DNA of 44,305 bases from CAZHSN01 sp964535125 (GCA_964535125.1 CAZHSN010000005.1:1-44305); one strand, 5' to 3'. Shown: positions 1-9,250, counted from the stretch's first letter. Notes: a model not told the origin generated them from the letters alone. Translations and numbers: made by a program.

Positions 1-1
1 A

Positions 2-577
2 CTGGTCGTGCTGTCATCCGGCTGGCTGTTGTCGAACGCCGGGATCGGGCGCGGCGATAATATGCGTCTGGTGATGCAGTGGCTGTATCTGGCCGGTGTG
101 GACCGCGGCAACACCGTGTTGTTTGATGATGGGTTGTATGGCCGCAGTCAGGCCGAAGGACCGTTCTCTTTGTTGAACGGCTCGGCAAAGGCGGGGCTGG
201 CGTTGTTGGCGTTGGCGTTTCTGCTGCTGCTGATCGCATCGCGCCGGTTTGGGCGTGTCATACCGGTTCCCCCGGAGCCGCGTCGCCGGGAGGAGTATCT
301 GGGGTCGCTGGCTGCGCTGCTGCGCCGCACGCACTCAATCACACTGGTACACGGACGCCTGTCCGAGCGATTCCTGAACGACGTGCGCGGTGCGTTGGTT
401 CTGGACCGTCATGCGGGTGTCTCTGATATCCTTGATGCGATCGCGATGCGTCGCCCTGAACTGCTGGACTTAATGACCGACCTGTGCCGTGACACCACCG
501 CCCCGGTGGAGAACGATCACCAACTGCTGATGCTGGCGAAGCGCTGGCATCGGATGAAAGGAGAACTGAGACGATGA
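2..577 (+). CDS. DUF4350-type membrane protein, C-terminal part (gene truncated by window edge)
   Basis: The reading frame is open from base 2, so the start of the gene lies outside the window. The first visible residues (LVVLSSGWLLSNAGIGRGDN) resemble the end of the DUF4350 fold, where a status-of-disk-like loop precedes a GRGDN motif. A single strong membrane segment follows (about 17 hydrophobic residues, around base 195-240), then a basic cytoplasmic tail of roughly 110 residues. DUF4350 genes usually sit beside moxR and DUF58 genes, as here: the stop overlaps the start of the MoxR gene by four bases (ATGA). The role is unknown; the neighbourhood suggests a membrane-associated partner of the MoxR AAA+ chaperone. 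A GTG at base 8 is an internal valine, not a credible start. Confidence 0.75.
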   Translation: MVVLSSGWLLSNAGIGRGDNMRLVMQWLYLAGVDRGNTVLFDDGLYGRSQAEGPFSLLNGSAKAGLALLALAFLLLLIASRRFGRVIPVPPEPRRREEYLGSLAALLRRTHSITLVHGRLSERFLNDVRGALVLDRHAGVSDILDAIAMRRPELLDLMTDLCRDTTAPVENDHQLLMLAKRWHRMKGELRR

Positions 578-1512
578 CTGTTGCGGAACTGGGGGATGCG
601 ATCCGCCTGCGGATGGCTCAGGTCATTGCCGGTCAGCAGGAGACCATCGAGATGATGACCGTCTGTCTGTTGGCCCGAGGTCATGTGCTGCTCGAGGGAC
701 CTCCCGGCGTGGCCAAAACGCTGCTGGCGCGCTGTTTCGCTCATCTGCTGCAGTGCCAGTTCCGGCGGATCCAGTTCACTCCCGACCTGATGCCATCGGA
801 TGTGACCGGCACCAACGTCTTTGATGCACGCTCCACCGAGTTTCGGTTGAAACGCGGTCCGGTATTCACCAATGTACTGCTGGCCGATGAGATCAACCGA
901 ACACCGCCGCGTACGCAGTCTGCGCTGCTTGAGGCCATGGAGGAGCGCCACGTTACCATTGATGGGGAGAGCCATGCGCTTGACGGAGTCTTCTACGTCA
1001 TCGCGACGCAGAACCCCATCGAATATGAGGGGACCTATCCGCTGCCGGAAGCGCAACTGGATCGTTTTCTGATGAAGTTGCTTATTGGTTACCCGGACGA
1101 AGCCGACGAAGTCGAGGTGGTGCGCCGCGCCCATCTGGGGTTTGATCCGCATCAGCTGCAGGATCTGCAGCCTGTGCCCGCTGACGCCGTAACGGATGCG
1201 TGGGAAGAGATCAAGCGCGTCCATGCTGATGATGCTGTACTGGCGTATGCCGCCCAGATCGCCCGTCAGTCACGTCAGACGTTCCGTGTGGAGTTGGGCG
1301 GTAGCCCGCGGGCGTCGATCGCGCTGATGAAGTGCGGCAAGGCGCTGGCTGCGTTGCGTGGCCGGGACTATTTGACGCCGGACGACATCAAGTCGGTCGC
1401 TGCGGCGGTGCTTCGGCATCGGTTGATCCTGGCGCCCGAGACCCTGCTGGAGGGCGTTCAAGTCGATGATGTGATCGCCTCTATCCTGGCGGCCTGTCCC
1501 GTTCCGCGATGA
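574..1512 (+). CDS. MoxR-family AAA+ ATPase
   Basis: This 312-residue protein is a MoxR-type AAA+ ATPase, a family thought to act as chaperones that mature or activate metal- or vWA-containing partner proteins. The Walker A motif GPPGVAKT lies at residues 42-49, and a Walker B/sensor region (LLADEINR) falls near residue 105. The family signature QNPIEYEGTYPLPEAQLDRF is present in the middle of the protein, and an arginine-rich lid follows. Length is normal for the family. The start overlaps the upstream stop by ATGA and its own stop overlaps the DUF58 start in the same way, so translation is likely coupled. MoxR plus DUF58 is a widespread pair; the actual client is not known. Confidence 0.95.
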   Translation: MTVAELGDAIRLRMAQVIAGQQETIEMMTVCLLARGHVLLEGPPGVAKTLLARCFAHLLQCQFRRIQFTPDLMPSDVTGTNVFDARSTEFRLKRGPVFTNVLLADEINRTPPRTQSALLEAMEERHVTIDGESHALDGVFYVIATQNPIEYEGTYPLPEAQLDRFLMKLLIGYPDEADEVEVVRRAHLGFDPHQLQDLQPVPADAVTDAWEEIKRVHADDAVLAYAAQIARQSRQTFRVELGGSPRASIALMKCGKALAALRGRDYLTPDDIKSVAAAVLRHRLILAPETLLEGVQVDDVIASILAACPVPR

Positions 1513-2855
1513 GACGCCGTGACCCGACAGCCGCGCGTACCGGACTCTCACTGCGCGTTCCGCTGATGGTGGCGGTGTCCAGCCTGGGGCTGTTTTTGAC
1601 GCCGTTGGTCGCCTGGGTGGGTGTGCTGTTTACCCTGTGTGTACTGGCGGTGCTGACGCTGTGGATCGTCATGGAGGCGCGGTTGTTGAAACGGAGCGAC
1701 GGGCTGGCGGTGGCGCGGACCGTCGATCCCGTCCTGTCGTTGGGTACGCCCAACCTGGTTCGGCTCACGCTGTCGCACTCTGCCCCGACGGCGCTGGATG
1801 TGGAAGTGCTGGATGAGCCACCGCTGGACTTCACGGGTGATCCGGGCGCGCTGCGTCTGAAAGCGGAACCGCGCCGTACCTACACGGTCGACTACCATGT
1901 CACGCCGGTGAAACGCGGCGACTATCAGTTCGGCAACCTGCACGTTCGGGTACGCTGCGGCATGGGCATGCTGGTCCGCACACGCATCGTTCCGGCATCC
2001 CGACTGGTAAAGGTCTATCCCAACGTGCAGCAGAACCGCAGCCTGATGCTGCTGGCGCGCGCTCAGCGGATGAATGCGATGGGTCTGCGCCGGATGAAGC
2101 AACTGGGGCAGGGCATGGAGTTCAACGCGCTGCGCGATTATGTGCCGGACGATCCGCTGCGTACCGTGGACTGGAAGGCCACCGCCCGACGCGGCTCGCT
2201 GATCACCCGCGAGTACGACGTGGAGCGCAACCAGACGGTGATACTGGCGCTGGATCTGGGACGCACCATGGCCAGTATGACCAGCGAGGGCATTACCAAA
2301 GCAGACACTGCCATCAATGCCTGCATGCTGTTGAGCCATGTGGCGTTGGAGCATGACGACCGGGTGGGCCTGTTTTGTTACGCCGCCCGGCCCATCGCCT
2401 GGACTCCGCCCGGGAAGGGCGCCGGCCATATCGCCCGGATCGCGGACACGCTCTATCCGCTGCTGCCGCGGGTGGAGGAGTCGGACACCCGAACCGCGCT
2501 GACCCTGTTAGCTCACAAACAGACGAAGCGATCCATGGTGTTTCTCTTTACCGATCTGATCGATCCGGTGTCGTCGCGCGCCTTGCTGACCGATGTGGGT
2601 ATGCTGGCGCGCAAGCACCTGGTGGTGTGTGTGGCGTTATCGGACTACGAACTGCCGCAGTTGCTGGAGCGCGAACCCCAGCGTCCCGAGGATCTCTACG
2701 AACAGACCGTGGCGATGGAGATTCAACGCGATCGCCGCGCCGCGCTGGCCGCGCTGGAGGCGCTGCATGTGGTCACCATAGAGGCGACGCCGGCTAACCT
2801 GACTGTTCAGACGGTCAACCGATATCTGCGTCTGAAACGCAAAGGCCGGCTGTAA
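1509..2855 (+). CDS. DUF58 domain protein with vWA-like fold
   Basis: The 448-residue product has two close hydrophobic segments near the N-terminus (residues about 17-55), then a long soluble domain. It carries the DUF58 hallmark RDYVPDDPLRTVDWKATAR near residues 208-226, followed by a von Willebrand A-like region (VILALDLGRTM) whose DxGxxM replaces the classical DxSxS metal site. DUF58 proteins are standard partners of MoxR ATPases, and the four-base overlap with the moxR stop supports joint expression. Function in the cell is unresolved; roles in envelope stress or secretion have been proposed for the family. Length and motif spacing look complete. Confidence 0.93.
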   Translation: MRRRDPTAARTGLSLRVPLMVAVSSLGLFLTPLVAWVGVLFTLCVLAVLTLWIVMEARLLKRSDGLAVARTVDPVLSLGTPNLVRLTLSHSAPTALDVEVLDEPPLDFTGDPGALRLKAEPRRTYTVDYHVTPVKRGDYQFGNLHVRVRCGMGMLVRTRIVPASRLVKVYPNVQQNRSLMLLARAQRMNAMGLRRMKQLGQGMEFNALRDYVPDDPLRTVDWKATARRGSLITREYDVERNQTVILALDLGRTMASMTSEGITKADTAINACMLLSHVALEHDDRVGLFCYAARPIAWTPPGKGAGHIARIADTLYPLLPRVEESDTRTALTLLAHKQTKRSMVFLFTDLIDPVSSRALLTDVGMLARKHLVVCVALSDYELPQLLEREPQRPEDLYEQTVAMEIQRDRRAALAALEALHVVTIEATPANLTVQTVNRYLRLKRKGRL

Positions 2856-2937
2856 CGGTTCGGGCGTTGGCAGGCTGATGCGGATGCTGGCCATAACCGC
2901 AGGCATTCGGCACAGACTGATGGAGGGTGAATGGACG

Positions 2938-3504
2938 ATGCGATGGGCTGAGTTATTGGTAACAGTTGGTTTCGGTGTGCCCGCGGTTTACTGTGCCATG
3001 ATGATCATCGTCACGGGTTACATGCCGGCAGATCTGGTTTTTCTCACCGTTTTGTTCAACATGCTGTTTCTGTATGGTCTGTATGAGATGAACCGCAGTG
3101 TTGTAGAAAGGAATGGTGTACCCGTTCGTCCGAAACGCAGCCTGGGGTTAACCGTCTATGCGGCTTACCTGTTCTTCCTGGAGTGTATTCAACTGGCCTT
3201 CTATGTGATGGAGTTGGCTGATCGCGCGACAGGGCCGTTTTCCGCCGCCGATGTGCTCTACTTGTCCGCGGCTGCGGGGTTCACAAGCGCCTGTGCCGTG
3301 TGTGCGGCTGCCATGACGGATTGGCGGCGTTGGGGCGCCATCGGCTGCAGCGTAACCGGTGCGGCGCTGTTCTGCCGGGCTTTGCTGCCTGTGAGCGTGG
3401 CGGATGTCCCGAGGGAGTTCACGCTGCGTGCGGGCGTTTTTCCGCTGTTCGCGCCGCTGAGCCTGCTGAAACCTCGGCTGCTCACTCGGCCTGTATCGCC
3501 GTGA
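2938..3504 (+). CDS. Small multi-pass membrane protein, unknown
   Basis: I chose the ATG at 2938 because GGAGGG lies eight bases upstream (2922-2927). Longer in-frame starts at 2878 and 2920 lack such a site. The 188-residue product is mostly hydrophobic, with about five predicted membrane segments (for example around residues 5-27, 31-48 and 65-90) and a short basic linker (VRPKRS) after the second. I do not recognise a family. It lies 82 bases after the DUF58 gene, on the same strand, so it may be the last gene of the moxR operon or an independent unit. Function is not assignable. Confidence 0.7.
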   Translation: MRWAELLVTVGFGVPAVYCAMMIIVTGYMPADLVFLTVLFNMLFLYGLYEMNRSVVERNGVPVRPKRSLGLTVYAAYLFFLECIQLAFYVMELADRATGPFSAADVLYLSAAAGFTSACAVCAAAMTDWRRWGAIGCSVTGAALFCRALLPVSVADVPREFTLRAGVFPLFAPLSLLKPRLLTRPVSP

Positions 3505-3734
3505 AACGCCACAACGCCTGTACTGCACTACCGCGCACTTGCAAGGCGACTTGATAAGTCAATAACCCGTGTGTCACGGCAGCATGGATTTCGCTTGAAG
3601 GACGGGGCGTCGGAGAGATCCCATAGGCTAGGGCCGTGGTTATCCACGCGAGTGAGGCCACGCCGAGTGCCCCCAACGGGGTCCCATGTAGCTGAGTATA
3701 CTGAAACTATGCCACACTCCTTTGAGGCGACGTA
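3505..3734. other. Non-coding spacer with possible promoter
   Basis: No convincing gene is seen in these 230 bases. A TATACT hexamer at 3697-3702 could be the -10 element for the exonuclease gene at 3735, but no good -35 stands at the right distance. A weak hairpin (CCGTG/CACGG, 3567-3579) lies 60 bases past the previous stop and has no T-run. Confidence 0.35.
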
Positions 3735-4661
3735 ATGAACTTTACCGCGATCGATTTTGAAACCGCCAACGCATCCCGGACTTCAGCTTGTGCGGTGGGT
3801 ATCTGTGTAGTGCAGGACGGGCAGATTACACAATGCCTGCATCGCTTGATCCGGCCGGAGCCTTTGGACTTCTCCACGATGAACATTATCATCCACGGCA
3901 TTACAGCGGCCGACGTGGCCGACGCACCGGTTTTTGCCGATGTCTGGATGGAGATCCGCGAGATGGTTCATGGTCCCCTGATCGCGCACAATGCGTCTTT
4001 CGACATCAGCGTGATCCGACGGTCCTTGGAGGCCGCCGACCTGCCCTGTCCGGAGTGGTCATACTACTGCACACTGACGCTGTCGAAACGCGTCTGGCCG
4101 GATCTGGCCACGTACCGTCTGGACGAGTTGGCGCGCTATCTGGATGTGCCGTTGCGGCACCACGACGCGGCTGAAGACGCACGGGCCTGCGCCATGGTGG
4201 CTCTGGAGGCCTGCCGATGCACCGGCGCCACGACGCTTAATCAGATGGAGCAGTTATGCGGCGTCTCAGCAGGCCGTCTGGAGTATGTGCGTGCCGGCGG
4301 CGCGGTCCGGGCGCCGCGTGCGCGTCTCTGCCCGGGCGTTCGCGTCAAGGATATCGCCGCGCCCGATGCCCCTGTGGATACCTCGCATCCGCTGTATGGC
4401 AAACGGTGCGTGTTCTCCGGCAGCTTGGCTTCAATGACCCGTCGGGAGGCCATGCAGGCGGTGGTGAATGTCGGTGGTATCTGCTCCGACTCCGTGCGAT
4501 GTGATACCAACTATGTGGTGCTGGGGCAAGACGGCTATGCCGGCTATGCCCCTGACTACAAGAGTTCCAAGACACGACGGGCAGAGCAGCTGGCCGCGGA
4601 AGGGCATCCGATAACGATCGTGTCCGAGGCTGACTTCCTGGCGTTGCTGAGGTGTTTGTAA
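3735..4661 (+). CDS. DEDDh 3'-5' exonuclease with C-terminal BRCT domain
   Basis: The 308-residue protein begins directly with a DnaQ-like exonuclease fold. The acidic motif AIDFET gives D7 and E9, AHNASFD gives D90, and HHDAAEDA gives H143 and D148, so all DEDDh residues for two-metal catalysis are present. After a basic linker, the last 90 or so residues (LYGKRCVFSGSLASMTRREA onward, including VGG and TNYVVLG) match a BRCT domain of the kind found in DNA ligase and in many bacterial DnaQ-like proteins. This architecture is known for stand-alone repair exonucleases and epsilon-like proteins. It stands alone, followed by a convergent operon. A weak ribosome site (GAGG) lies eight bases before the start. 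Confidence 0.9.
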   Translation: MNFTAIDFETANASRTSACAVGICVVQDGQITQCLHRLIRPEPLDFSTMNIIIHGITAADVADAPVFADVWMEIREMVHGPLIAHNASFDISVIRRSLEAADLPCPEWSYYCTLTLSKRVWPDLATYRLDELARYLDVPLRHHDAAEDARACAMVALEACRCTGATTLNQMEQLCGVSAGRLEYVRAGGAVRAPRARLCPGVRVKDIAAPDAPVDTSHPLYGKRCVFSGSLASMTRREAMQAVVNVGGICSDSVRCDTNYVVLGQDGYAGYAPDYKSSKTRRAEQLAAEGHPITIVSEADFLALLRCL

Positions 4662-4898
4662 ACCCTGCCAGCGTCAACCGGTCAGGGTATGGAGTGCTGA
4701 GCGGATGACCGGCCAATACTGCGCCTTGCGGTGATCAGCGATCTTCAACGGCTTCTCATGCGCGCAGTTAACCTGAGGCATCAGCGAGGTCAGCCGCGCA
4801 TGGTACTGGTATGGGCAGAACCATGCGCTGGCGACCGCAAGGACAGCGAAGCGGCTTGGTGTTACAGGACGTTACCTGTCCGAAGTCAGCAGTTGAAC
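4662..4898. other. Convergent intergenic spacer
   Basis: These 237 bases separate the exonuclease end from the convergent transporter operon end. No gene is supported. A perfect seven-base inverted repeat (CCGGTCA at 4678-4684, TGACCGG at 4706-4712) with a 21-base loop, and a weak ACAGG/CCTGT hairpin (4864-4879), may help termination from the two sides. Neither has a T-run. Confidence 0.4.
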
Positions 4899-6401
4899 TC
4901 ATGCGCTTCGATGGCTGCCTGTCATCAACATCCCTACGGTTTCCGCGTTGAACTGGTCCCGCGATAATGCACCCACGATTCGGCCCTGCCGGATCACCAG
5001 CAGGCGTGTGCTGATGGCCAGCAGTTCGGGCAGATCGCTGGATGCGAGCAGCAGCGCACCGCCCCGCGCGGTAATGTCGCGCAGCAGGGCATGGATCTCC
5101 GCCTTCGCACCGACATCGACGCCGCGCGTCGGCTCATCCACCAGCAGTACCTGACACTGCGCCGCAATCCAGCGGGAGATAATCAGCTTTTGCTGGTTGC
5201 CGCCAGACAGCGAAGCGGCCGGAGTTTCCGTGGAGGGAGCGCGGACCGCCAGCCGCTGCATGGCATCCTGCACCAGCGACCGTTCACGCGACCGGTCCAC
5301 CCAACCCAATCGAGAGAGATGGCCCAGTATCGGCAAGGTGATGTTTTCACGTACCGTCATGGCAGGCGCAAGACCATGGCGTTTTCGGTCTTCCGGGATC
5401 AGTCCGACGCCCGCCGCCATGGCCCATCCGGGCCCTTGACCTAACCGGATCGGCTTACCGTGCACCAGCACTTCTCCTTGAGCCAGCTCGTCCAATCCGA
5501 AGACCGCCTCCAGCAGTTCGGTACGTCCCGCGCCCACCAGCCCGGCCAGCCCGACGATCTCACCGGGGCGGACTTCCAGAGCGATGTCACGGAACTTACC
5601 CGGACTGCTGAGGCGAACCGACAGCATCGGTGCACCGTCGCTGTGGGTGTTGTCCTCGGCGACGGTGGGTTGAGTGTCGCGCCCAATCATCAGGCGGACC
5701 ATCTGTTGCTCGGTGATACCCTCCACCGGCAAGGTGCTGACAAGCCGGCCATCGCGCATCACCGAGACGGTGTCGCACAGATCCAACACCTCCTGCAGAC
5801 GGTGCGAAACATAAATACATGTGACGCCCTCGTCATGCAGCCGGCGTACCAGTTGGTACAAGCTGGCCGTTTCACCGGCCGACAGTGAACTGGTGGGTTC
5901 GTCAAACACCAGTACGCGTGCGCCGCGCGCCACCGAAGCGGCGATCTGCACCATCTGCTGCTGCCCCACCGTCAGCGTCGCCATCGGCCGATCCAGCGTG
6001 ATGTCCGCTCCGATCACGCTCAGCATCTGAGCCGCGCGTTCATGCATCGCCTGATAGTTCACGAACAGTCCGCGATGGGGCATCTGACCCAAGAGCAGGT
6101 TTTCCGCGACGGTCATGTTCTCCGCGAACGCCAGTTCCTGGTGTACCATACCGACACCCGCCTTCAGCGCGTCGGCCGGTGAACCGGCATGCATCGGTTG
6201 TCCGAACAGGATGACCCGGCCTCCGTCGGGTTGTTCGATGCCCGCCAGCACTTTGCCCAGCGTGCTTTTGCCCGCGCCGTTTTCGCCCACCAGCGCGTGT
6301 ACCGAACCGGCGGCGATCTGAAGCGAGACGTTGTCCAAGGCGACCACGCCAGGGAACCGGCGGGTCACCCCTTCGAACACGACAGCTGGCTGAGCGGTCA
6401 C
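4899..6401 (-). CDS. Sugar ABC transporter ATP-binding protein (RbsA/MglA type)
   Basis: This is a double-domain ATPase that would energise sugar uptake by the neighbouring permease. I place the start at GTG 6401, where GTGA overlaps the stop of the binding-protein gene; the frame extends 14 codons further upstream but inside that gene. The 500-residue product has Walker A GENGAGKST at residues 39-47, a Walker B VLVFDEPTSS, and in the second half a degenerate P-loop (GLVGAGRTE), the signature LSGGNQQK and VLLVDEPTRGVD. The degenerate second P-loop is normal for the family. The substrate cannot be read from the ATPase. It is the last gene of the long - strand run. Confidence 0.95.
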   Translation of the reverse strand: MTAQPAVVFEGVTRRFPGVVALDNVSLQIAAGSVHALVGENGAGKSTLGKVLAGIEQPDGGRVILFGQPMHAGSPADALKAGVGMVHQELAFAENMTVAENLLLGQMPHRGLFVNYQAMHERAAQMLSVIGADITLDRPMATLTVGQQQMVQIAASVARGARVLVFDEPTSSLSAGETASLYQLVRRLHDEGVTCIYVSHRLQEVLDLCDTVSVMRDGRLVSTLPVEGITEQQMVRLMIGRDTQPTVAEDNTHSDGAPMLSVRLSSPGKFRDIALEVRPGEIVGLAGLVGAGRTELLEAVFGLDELAQGEVLVHGKPIRLGQGPGWAMAAGVGLIPEDRKRHGLAPAMTVRENITLPILGHLSRLGWVDRSRERSLVQDAMQRLAVRAPSTETPAASLSGGNQQKLIISRWIAAQCQVLLVDEPTRGVDVGAKAEIHALLRDITARGGALLLASSDLPELLAISTRLLVIRQGRIVGALSRDQFNAETVGMLMTGSHRSA

Positions 6402-7423
6402 GGCAGTTTCAAGTACTCCTCGGGTACATCGGTGAATCCCCAATCCTTGAGCTGCCGCGCCCAGGCGCCTAGGTTCTGCTGGGTAACCGGCACCAGTTCC
6501 ATCTTGTTGATGACGGGGACATCCTTTTTATGCACCATCTTGTCGACGATCTTTTCCACCCCTACGTATCCCCAGAGATAGCAGGACTGCGCCAGCAGGA
6601 TCGGGGTAATGCCCTTCTTCACATAGGGCAACTGGGCGGGCAGCGCATCCACGGCGACCACTTTCACACGCTTGGGATCCAGATCGGTCAGCAGCGTCTT
6701 GGTGAACAGCGGCCAACCGCCGATCATCGCCCAACCGTTGATGGACGGGTTGGCGTTCATCGCCCGCACCACCTCGGCGGCGGCGTCCTGCGGGGTCTCA
6801 GTGTGGTAGAACACATCCAGAATCTTGATGCCCGGATATCTCTTCGCCTCTTCGCGTACACCAGCCACCCGCGCCTGCAGGTTGGGGGCGTTGGGATTGC
6901 CGGCCAGAATAGCCACCACGCCCTTGCCGTTCATGACCTTGGCCAACTCAACCATCACCTGCTGGCCCGACTCACGGTCGTTTACGCCGTAAAAGGCAAA
7001 CCGTTTGCTCTCGGGAACATCGCTGTCAAACGTCATCACCGGCACACCGCGGTTCACCGCGTCATCGATAGCTCCTTTGAGCTTGCCCGCATCGGAACTG
7101 GAGAGCAGGATAGCGTCCGCTCCTTCGTTCACCGCTTGAGCGATCCGCTGTGCCTGAACCTGGCCGTCTTCATTGGGCGGTGTGCGCCAGTCGATAGTGA
7201 TCTTGACGCCTGTCTCTTCACTGAACTTCTTGGCGGCGGCTTCCGCGCCGACCCGTGCGGACAGGAAAACAGGGTTCGTGGAGCTCTTGGCGATCATCGT
7301 GATCTTCAGATCTTTGGGGGCGCCGGTGGCGTCGCTGGATGTCTCTTTGCGGGAGCATCCGTGCAACAGACTGGCGCCGACTGCGCCGGCCAGAACGATA
7401 CAGGCGATCGGCAGGTATCTCAT
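6398..7423 (-). CDS. Sugar ABC transporter substrate-binding lipoprotein
   Basis: The 341-residue product is a type I periplasmic binding protein of the ribose/xylose group. It has a lipoprotein signal: a hydrophobic stretch followed by LLHGC, with the lipidated cysteine at residue 23. Typical family motifs follow, such as DAILLSSSD, GVPVMTFDSD, a GKGVVAILAGN strand and a region near GWAMIGGW that would line the pocket. It should capture a sugar outside the membrane and deliver it to the adjacent permease. Overlaps of four bases with both the permease and ATPase genes imply one coupled transcript. The ligand is unknown; the enzymes upstream in the operon suggest a modified aldose or deoxysugar. 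Confidence 0.93.
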   Translation of the reverse strand: MRYLPIACIVLAGAVGASLLHGCSRKETSSDATGAPKDLKITMIAKSSTNPVFLSARVGAEAAAKKFSEETGVKITIDWRTPPNEDGQVQAQRIAQAVNEGADAILLSSSDAGKLKGAIDDAVNRGVPVMTFDSDVPESKRFAFYGVNDRESGQQVMVELAKVMNGKGVVAILAGNPNAPNLQARVAGVREEAKRYPGIKILDVFYHTETPQDAAAEVVRAMNANPSINGWAMIGGWPLFTKTLLTDLDPKRVKVVAVDALPAQLPYVKKGITPILLAQSCYLWGYVGVEKIVDKMVHKKDVPVINKMELVPVTQQNLGAWARQLKDWGFTDVPEEYLKLP

Positions 7424-8490
7424 TGGTGTTCCTCCCTGACAGTGTCGGCTTCGACGGATTGCATGGCCAGACGGCGTGCTGCTGCGGCGGCGTTCATCCG
7501 GTCAAACACCACCGCGATCACGATTGCACTGCCGATAATGATCTGTTCGTAGTTCTGCTCGAAATGCAGTGAGCGGATCGACTGCCGGATGAGCGTGATG
7601 AGCAGCGCGCCCAGTGTCGCCCCGACGGCGGCGCCTTTACCGCCGGCCAGGCTGGCGCCGCCCACCACGGCGCTGGCGATCACCAGCAGTTCATAACCCG
7701 TGGCGTCGGCGCAGGAGGCCGATCCGTAATAGGCGGTTCCCAGAAATGCGGCAAAACCGGCCAACAGTCCGCAGACCACATACACGCTGATCAGTACGTG
7801 GTTGACGCGCACGCCGCAGTACCGTGCGGCCTGTGGATTACCGCCCACTGCAAAGATGTTGCGCCCCATAACGGTTCGGAGCAGCAGCAGTTCGCCGCAG
7901 ACGGTCACGATCAGCATCAGCAGCAGTGGAATGGGGTAGACGCCGTCGCCGAAGCCCAACCCGGCTTTCACCATTCGGGTGACTCGGTCGGGCACCAGAA
8001 TGCTTTCGGCATGGCTAGCCACAAACGCGATCCCCCGATAGACGCTCATGGTACCCAGCGTGATAATAAACGGGTGCACCTTAAGCCCGGTGATCATCAC
8101 GCCGTTCAACAGACCGCATCCCAGGCCGATAGCCACAGGCAGCAGCAACGCGACGGCAGGCACCAGCGGCCCTTCCGGCATGGCGCGCAACGCCAGCGCA
8201 GTGAGCACGCCGGACAGCGCATAGATCGATCCCACCGAGAGATCAATCCCCCCGGTGATAATCACCATGGTCGCACCGATCGCCATAATGGCGAAGAAGC
8301 TGGCGTCTGTGGTGATCTGCAACAGTGTATATTGGTTTAGAAAGTTGCTGACGGGATGACCGGTCACGCGGTCCGTGTGAGTGCCGGAGAACAGGGTGAG
8401 CGCCACTGATATCAACAGGATGACGCCGATGAGTCCGGCATACTGTGAGCGCAGGACCGATGCCATGCGTCGGACGGGTGCAGTGGTCAT
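7420..8490 (-). CDS. Sugar ABC transporter permease (RbsC type)
   Basis: This 356-residue integral membrane protein belongs to the BPD_transp_2 family of ribose-like permeases. About nine to ten hydrophobic segments are visible, and the conserved stretch with GGIDLSVGSIYALSG (near residue 80) and AVVGGASLAGGKGA near the C-terminus are family marks. Only one permease gene is present in this cluster, so a homodimer is likely, as in RbsC. Its stop overlaps the binding-protein start by four bases. The order permease, binding protein, ATPase differs from the classical rbs order of ATPase, permease, binding protein. Confidence 0.93.
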   Translation of the reverse strand: MTTAPVRRMASVLRSQYAGLIGVILLISVALTLFSGTHTDRVTGHPVSNFLNQYTLLQITTDASFFAIMAIGATMVIITGGIDLSVGSIYALSGVLTALALRAMPEGPLVPAVALLLPVAIGLGCGLLNGVMITGLKVHPFIITLGTMSVYRGIAFVASHAESILVPDRVTRMVKAGLGFGDGVYPIPLLLMLIVTVCGELLLLRTVMGRNIFAVGGNPQAARYCGVRVNHVLISVYVVCGLLAGFAAFLGTAYYGSASCADATGYELLVIASAVVGGASLAGGKGAAVGATLGALLITLIRQSIRSLHFEQNYEQIIIGSAIVIAVVFDRMNAAAAARRLAMQSVEADTVREEHQ

Positions 8491-8497
8491 GGCCGGC

Positions 8498-9028
8498 TCA
8501 CCGTATGCCCAATCCGGCGGTTACGCCGTAGGTGTGCACCAATTGAGCGCCTTGGTGCCCAGCATGGATCAACAACCATCCGGCGGGGATCCACAAGACG
8601 ATGCCCAGCACCAACAACGCGGTCTGGCGTCCGGCAAGCGGTTTACCGTTAATCCGCGCAAGCCCCAAGGGCAACAGCGTGAGAATGGTCAGCACGGAGA
8701 ACGCATTGCGGGTGAACGTTGCCAGATTCTGATGGTCGGCAAATGTGCTGAGCAATTGTTGGTGCGTCTCAGCCGATTGCCGTACGGTGGCCTCTTCCAT
8801 TACGCCTGCGGCCACGCTGGCGTGCCCGGTAAACTCGGCAGCCCAAGCGCCCGCCGTGCCGATCCACAGGCAGATCAAACCTGTGATCGCCCAAGATGCC
8901 CGGTGAGCCGGCCACAGGATGGCCAACAGCCACCAGAAAGGGGTCAACATCAGCAACACCAGTGGGAGATGCACCACCAACGGGTGCATGGCCTCCAACG
9001 GCGGCAGGGCAGGCAAGCTGGTCGGCAT
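8498..9028 (-). CDS. DUF2231-family membrane protein
   Basis: The 176-residue product opens with HPLVVHLPLVLLML, the characteristic HPxxVHxPxxL start of DUF2231 proteins, and shows four membrane segments. A conserved histidine-bearing loop (THQQLLSTFADHQNLA) sits between the second and third. DUF2231 members are uncharacterised; many lie beside heme or redox genes. Here it lies seven bases upstream of the permease gene on the same strand, so it is probably carried in the sugar operon, although a 222-base gap separates it from the regulator gene before it. A link with transport is inferred from position only. Confidence 0.8.
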   Translation of the reverse strand: MPTSLPALPPLEAMHPLVVHLPLVLLMLTPFWWLLAILWPAHRASWAITGLICLWIGTAGAWAAEFTGHASVAAGVMEEATVRQSAETHQQLLSTFADHQNLATFTRNAFSVLTILTLLPLGLARINGKPLAGRQTALLVLGIVLWIPAGWLLIHAGHQGAQLVHTYGVTAGLGIR

Positions 9029-9250
9029 ACGCGTCGCTCCGGTCCCAAGGCGTTATACAACCATGTTTCATCGTACGCTGTTCGCCAGCCGATGGCCAGA
9101 TTCCTTCCAACGGTTTGCCGGGAATCCGGAACTTGGCTGATGAACCGATGAGCCTGCCGCAACAGGCCAATGCGCAGTTGTGGAGCTGTTGCCGGCGCCA
9201 GGGCGGGTGGGTCCGGATGATGCACAGCCCGCGGGCAGGTGTGCAGACGG
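9029..9250. other. Intergenic spacer within the - strand catabolic run
   Basis: The 222 bases between the DeoR gene and the DUF2231 gene hold no gene I can support. A GTATAAC sequence on the - strand (around 9053-9059) could be a -10 element giving the transporter genes their own promoter, but no clear -35 was found. A ten-base palindrome GCCCGCGGGC sits at 9227-9236, just after the DeoR stop, without a T-run. Confidence 0.3.

Noticed and set aside
3640..3648. A DnaA-box-like TTATCCACG
   Set aside because: Only one near-match, no AT-rich block and no dnaA or dnaN genes nearby, so no replication origin is claimed.
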